Made by a program: the position numbers and the translations under genes. Source: Burkholderiaceae bacterium (lineage in GTDB: Bacteria; Pseudomonadota; Gammaproteobacteria; Burkholderiales; Burkholderiaceae_C). From it: a DNA stretch of 64,000 nt. The stretch lies in assembly GCA_024235915.1 (NCBI GenBank), contig JACKLO010000011.1:1-64000 (forward strand). The letters run 5' to 3'. Of this stretch, positions 61,456 through 64,000 are shown piece after piece. The notes beneath the pieces are model-generated. The model did not search any database. It saw only the letters and a program-made list of their open reading frames with translations, and was not told the DNA's origin. Positions within the stretch are counted from its first letter, which is position 1; each line of letters opens with the position of its first letter.

Positions 61456-62832
61456 ATGAAGACCAAGTTGCTGCTCGCTGCGCTCGCCGGCGCCGGGCTG
61501 ATCGCCAGTTTCCCCGCCGCTGCGCAGGACAAGCTCACCGTCTGGTGGGCCAAGGGCTTCTACAAGGGCGAGGATGACGCCTTCCTCGAAGCGGTGAAGA
61601 AGTTCGAGGCCAAGTACCCGAAGATCAAGGTGGACCTGTCGCTCTATGCGCCGCAGGAGGGCATTCCGAAGTCGGTGGCCGCGCTGGATGCCGGCAATCC
61701 GCCGGACGTGGCCTACAGCGACGTGTTCGACTTCCAGGTCACGGCCAAGTGGGCCTCGGAGGGCAAGCTGGAGGACGTGTCCTCCCTCATCGACCCGATC
61801 CGCGACAAGTTCGAGCCGAAGGCGCTGTCCACCACCTTCCTGCTGGATGCAACCTCGGGCAAGCGCGCCTACTACGCCTACCCGATCAAACAGCAGACCA
61901 TGCACATCCAGTACTGGAAGGACATGCTGGGCGAGGCAGGCTTCAAGGAAAGCGACATCCCGAAGGACTGGAAGGGCTTCTGGGATTTCTGGTGCGACAA
62001 GGTGCAGACGGCCTCGCGCCAGAAGACCGGCAAGCGTGTGTACGGCACGGGCTTCCCGATGGGTGTGGACTCGAGCGACTCGTTCTACTCGTTCCTGACC
62101 TTCATGGACGCGCACAACGTGACCCTGGTCAGCGATTCCGGCAAGCTGCTGGTGGACGACCCGGCTGTGCGCCAAGGCCTGATCGACACCGTGAACGACT
62201 ACGCCGGCGCCTACACGCGGGGCTGCACGCCGCCGTCGTCCACGGCCTGGAAGGACCCGGACAACAACGTCGCCTTCCACAACAAGACCATCGTGCTGAC
62301 GCACAACGCGACGATCTCGATCGCGACCAAGTGGCTGGACGATTCCACGAACCCGAACCTGACCGCGGAACAGCGTGCGACGGCGAAGGACAACTACGAG
62401 AACCGCATCGCCACCGCGGGGTTCCCGGCCAAGCCTGACGGCAGCAAGATGATCTACCGCGCGGCCGTCAAGACCGGCGTGATCTTCAAGGCGGCGAAGA
62501 ACAAGGACGCGGCGCGCAAGTTCGTCAGCTTCCTGCTCGACGAGAAGAACCTGACGCCTTATGTCGAAGGCGCCAAGGGTCGCTGGTTCCCGGTGCTCAA
62601 GACCAGCCAGCAGAGCCCGTTCTGGAAGGCCGACCCGCAGCGCCTGGCGGTCTACAACCAGTTCATGGCCGGCACCACGCCGTTCGAGTTCACGAAGAAC
62701 TACAAGTTCACCACGCTGAACAACGAGAACGTCTGGGCCAAGGCCGTCAACCGGGTCGTCAGCGAGAAGTGGGCCACTGACAAGGCCGTGGACGAGATGA
62801 TCGCCCGCATCAAGACGGTCGCTGGCAACTGA
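61456..62832 (+). CDS. Sugar ABC transporter solute-binding protein (family 1)
   Basis: This 458-residue periplasmic protein follows a strong ribosome site (AAGGAGACGA). Its signal peptide is KTKLLLAALAGAGLIASFPAAAQ. The mature start DKLTVWWAKGFYKGEDDAFLEAVKKFEAKYPKIKVDLS is typical of extracellular solute-binding proteins of the UgpB/MalE group. It also has YAYPIKQQTMHIQYWKDMLGEAGF and many aromatic residues for sugar stacking. It captures a carbohydrate or sugar derivative and passes it to the permeases at 63057 and 63955. The size is larger than average for the family. Confidence 0.92.
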   Translation: MKTKLLLAALAGAGLIASFPAAAQDKLTVWWAKGFYKGEDDAFLEAVKKFEAKYPKIKVDLSLYAPQEGIPKSVAALDAGNPPDVAYSDVFDFQVTAKWASEGKLEDVSSLIDPIRDKFEPKALSTTFLLDATSGKRAYYAYPIKQQTMHIQYWKDMLGEAGFKESDIPKDWKGFWDFWCDKVQTASRQKTGKRVYGTGFPMGVDSSDSFYSFLTFMDAHNVTLVSDSGKLLVDDPAVRQGLIDTVNDYAGAYTRGCTPPSSTAWKDPDNNVAFHNKTIVLTHNATISIATKWLDDSTNPNLTAEQRATAKDNYENRIATAGFPAKPDGSKMIYRAAVKTGVIFKAAKNKDAARKFVSFLLDEKNLTPYVEGAKGRWFPVLKTSQQSPFWKADPQRLAVYNQFMAGTTPFEFTKNYKFTTLNNENVWAKAVNRVVSEKWATDKAVDEMIARIKTVAGN

Positions 62833-62838
62833 GACCCT

Positions 62839-62915
62839 GGGCCGGGTGCCCGGCCCGTGCAGATCGGCCACCTGTGGGTGGTGTGACTGCCGGGCCAGGC
62901 TGCTGCATGCCCGGC
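62839..62915. repeat. Two tandem hairpins between binding-protein and permease genes
   Basis: GGGCCGGG (62839-62846) pairs with CCCGGCCC (62849-62856), and GCCGGGC (62889-62895) pairs with GCCCGGC (62909-62915). Both are perfect stems without a T tract, within the 224-bp gap after the binding-protein gene. Similar hairpins after malE-type genes let the binding protein be made in excess by protecting upstream mRNA. Confidence 0.5.
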
Positions 62916-63056
62916 CCGCCATTCGCTGAACCGCTTGCCCCGCCGGCCGGACCGCCCGGTCGGTAGGGTGGGCGACGTTCCAAGGATTCCCGTGAGCACG
63001 TCCCTGGTTGGGTCCACGTGCGCACCCCGGCGCCCCGCCCGGGCGAAGGCCTTCCG

Positions 63057-63926
63057 ATGAGCACCACCGCCACCCTGTCGCCGGCCGCGCCGCCGGCCAA
63101 GCCCAAAGGGTCGAACACCTGGCACCGCTGGGGTCGCATCCTCGTGGCGCCCTATGTGCTGGTGTTCCTGGTCTTTGTCCTCTATCCCGTGGGCTATGGC
63201 CTGTGGCTGGCGCGCGACCCGCAGAACTACGTGCAGCTGGCCAACGACCCGGTGTTCTTCCGCACCGTGGTCAACACCGTCATCTTCCTGGTGGTGGCGG
63301 TGAATCTGAAGATGATGATCGCGCTGGGCCTGTCGGGCTTCTTCGTGCAGAGCCGCTGGTGGATCAAGATCGTCGCGCTGATCTTCATCCTGCCCTGGGC
63401 CGTGCCGTCGATCCCGACCATCCTGTCGGTGCGCTTCATGCTGAACCCGGAGTGGGGCGTGATCAACACGCTGTACTTCAAGCTCACGGCGCTGGACGGC
63501 CCGAACTGGCTGAACGACCCGACGCTGGCCTTCAGCCTGTCGATGCTGATGCACATCTGGAAGTCGCTGCCGTTCTGGACACTGATCCTGGTGGCGGGCC
63601 GGCTCGCCATTCCCACCGAGCAGTACGAAGCCGCCAGCGTGGACGGCGCGACGCGCTGGCAGAAGTTCCGCTTCATCACCTGGCCGGCGATGAAGGGGCT
63701 GTACCTGACGTCCACCATCCTGTCGATGATCTGGACGCTGGGTGATTTCAACAGCGTCTACCTGCTCACCGGCGGTGGCCCGGCGGACCTGACGCACGTG
63801 CTGGCCACGCTGGGCATCCGCTACCTGCGCCTGGACCAGGTGGAACTGGCCATGGCCTCCATCGTGGTGGCACTGCCCCTGGTGCTGCCCCTGGTCTACG
63901 TGATGATGAAGCGGCTGAGCAAATGA
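63057..63926 (+). CDS. Sugar ABC transporter permease (MalF/UgpA type)
   Basis: This 289-residue inner-membrane protein has six predicted helices. It contains the EAA loop that contacts the ATPase (EQYEAASVDGATRWQKFRFITWPAMKG) and typical FLVFVLYPVGYGLWLA and TLGDFNSVYLLTGGGPADLTHVLATLGIRYLR segments. It forms half of the translocation channel; the second permease begins at 63955. ATG at 63057 is chosen for the expected N-terminal length. The ATPase gene is presumably beyond the window. Confidence 0.92.
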   Translation: MSTTATLSPAAPPAKPKGSNTWHRWGRILVAPYVLVFLVFVLYPVGYGLWLARDPQNYVQLANDPVFFRTVVNTVIFLVVAVNLKMMIALGLSGFFVQSRWWIKIVALIFILPWAVPSIPTILSVRFMLNPEWGVINTLYFKLTALDGPNWLNDPTLAFSLSMLMHIWKSLPFWTLILVAGRLAIPTEQYEAASVDGATRWQKFRFITWPAMKGLYLTSTILSMIWTLGDFNSVYLLTGGGPADLTHVLATLGIRYLRLDQVELAMASIVVALPLVLPLVYVMMKRLSK

Positions 63927-63954
63927 GCACGACGCCGGCCCTGCGGAGGACACG

Positions 63955-64000
63955 ATGAAATTCAGCTGGCGCAAGGCCAACCGCGAGGCCCAGTTGTTGC
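63955..64000 (+). CDS. Second sugar ABC transporter permease, 5' end only
   Basis: Only the first 15 codons (MKFSWRKANREAQLL) are inside the window. A strong GGAGGA ribosome site is at 63945-63950, 4 bp before the ATG. The position after the MalF-type permease, and the short basic cytoplasmic lead, indicate the MalG/UgpE-type partner. The gene runs off the right edge. Confidence 0.6.
   Translation, partial: MKFSWRKANREAQLL

Noticed and set aside
63923..63958. 11-codon open frame linking the two permeases
   Set aside because: It overlaps both neighbours and contains the second permease's ribosome site. More likely it is incidental than a leader peptide.

Overview
This window is very GC-rich, densely packed chromosomal DNA. 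It carries tripartite tricarboxylate (Bug/TctC) and TRAP transport genes, kynurenine and CoA-dependent anthranilate genes, soluble PAS chemoreceptors and RGG-tailed RhlE helicase. Together these suggest a betaproteobacterium of the order Burkholderiales, in the broad Rubrivivax/Leptothrix/Roseateles/Ideonella neighbourhood. That placement is inferred from gene content and codon style, not from a marker gene. I see no tRNA, rRNA, CRISPR array, prophage or intact insertion sequence.

Layout. 144-8011 is one tightly coupled catabolic operon: a flavin hydroxylase, a DUF2783 peptide, a Rieske oxygenase, a glutamine-synthetase-like ligase, a 2Fe-2S ferredoxin and a complete TRAP transporter. It ends at the only classical T-tract terminator I found (8037-8061). 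An S8 protease, an NAD-binding epimerase-like protein and a DEAD-box helicase follow. From 12149 to 30236 there is a long signalling island. It holds an MHYT-GGDEF-EAL gene broken by an internal deletion, a small membrane protein, a PAS histidine kinase with a double receiver, a NarL-type regulator divergent from a hybrid kinase, and a complete chemosensory operon (cheW, soluble receptor, cheY, STAS, cheA, PAS-PAS receptor, cheR, cheD, cheB, diguanylate cyclase). ettA follows.

From 32002 to 37751, on the minus strand, lies an organosulfur-looking cluster: LysR regulator, sulfatase, ComA-like (phosphosulfolactate synthase family) protein, a frameshifted Bug-type binding protein and a second sulfatase. 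Next come a LytS/LytTR two-component pair, a ROK sugar kinase and an Xaa-Pro aminopeptidase. After these come an inverted-repeat element, a DUF4287/DUF5655 protein and a class V aminotransferase. 44662-49504 is the tryptophan-to-anthranilate route (kynA, kynU, kynB) divergent from a 2-aminobenzoate-CoA ligase and RidA, with a perfect palindromic operator between them. After a CMD-family protein, a lipoprotein and a DUF4331 protein, 51981-64000 is a sugar-acid catabolic region. It has two dehydratases of different folds, an FAH hydrolase, sugar-acid dehydrogenases, and a divergent 2-hydroxyacid dehydrogenase plus sugar ABC transporter that appear to share an operator motif.

How they work together. 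Each metabolic block pairs uptake with oxidation or cleavage of a small organic acid, amine or sulfate ester, which is typical of a versatile heterotroph. The signalling island contains only soluble chemoreceptors, ends with a diguanylate cyclase and includes two FNR-type boxes. This suggests redox- or metabolism-linked control of motility or biofilm rather than sensing of external ligands. Points most worth a second look: the Rieske/GS-like operon, the soluble receptor with a CheZ-like DxxxQ motif, the sulfatase/ComA-like cluster, and the broken GGDEF gene.
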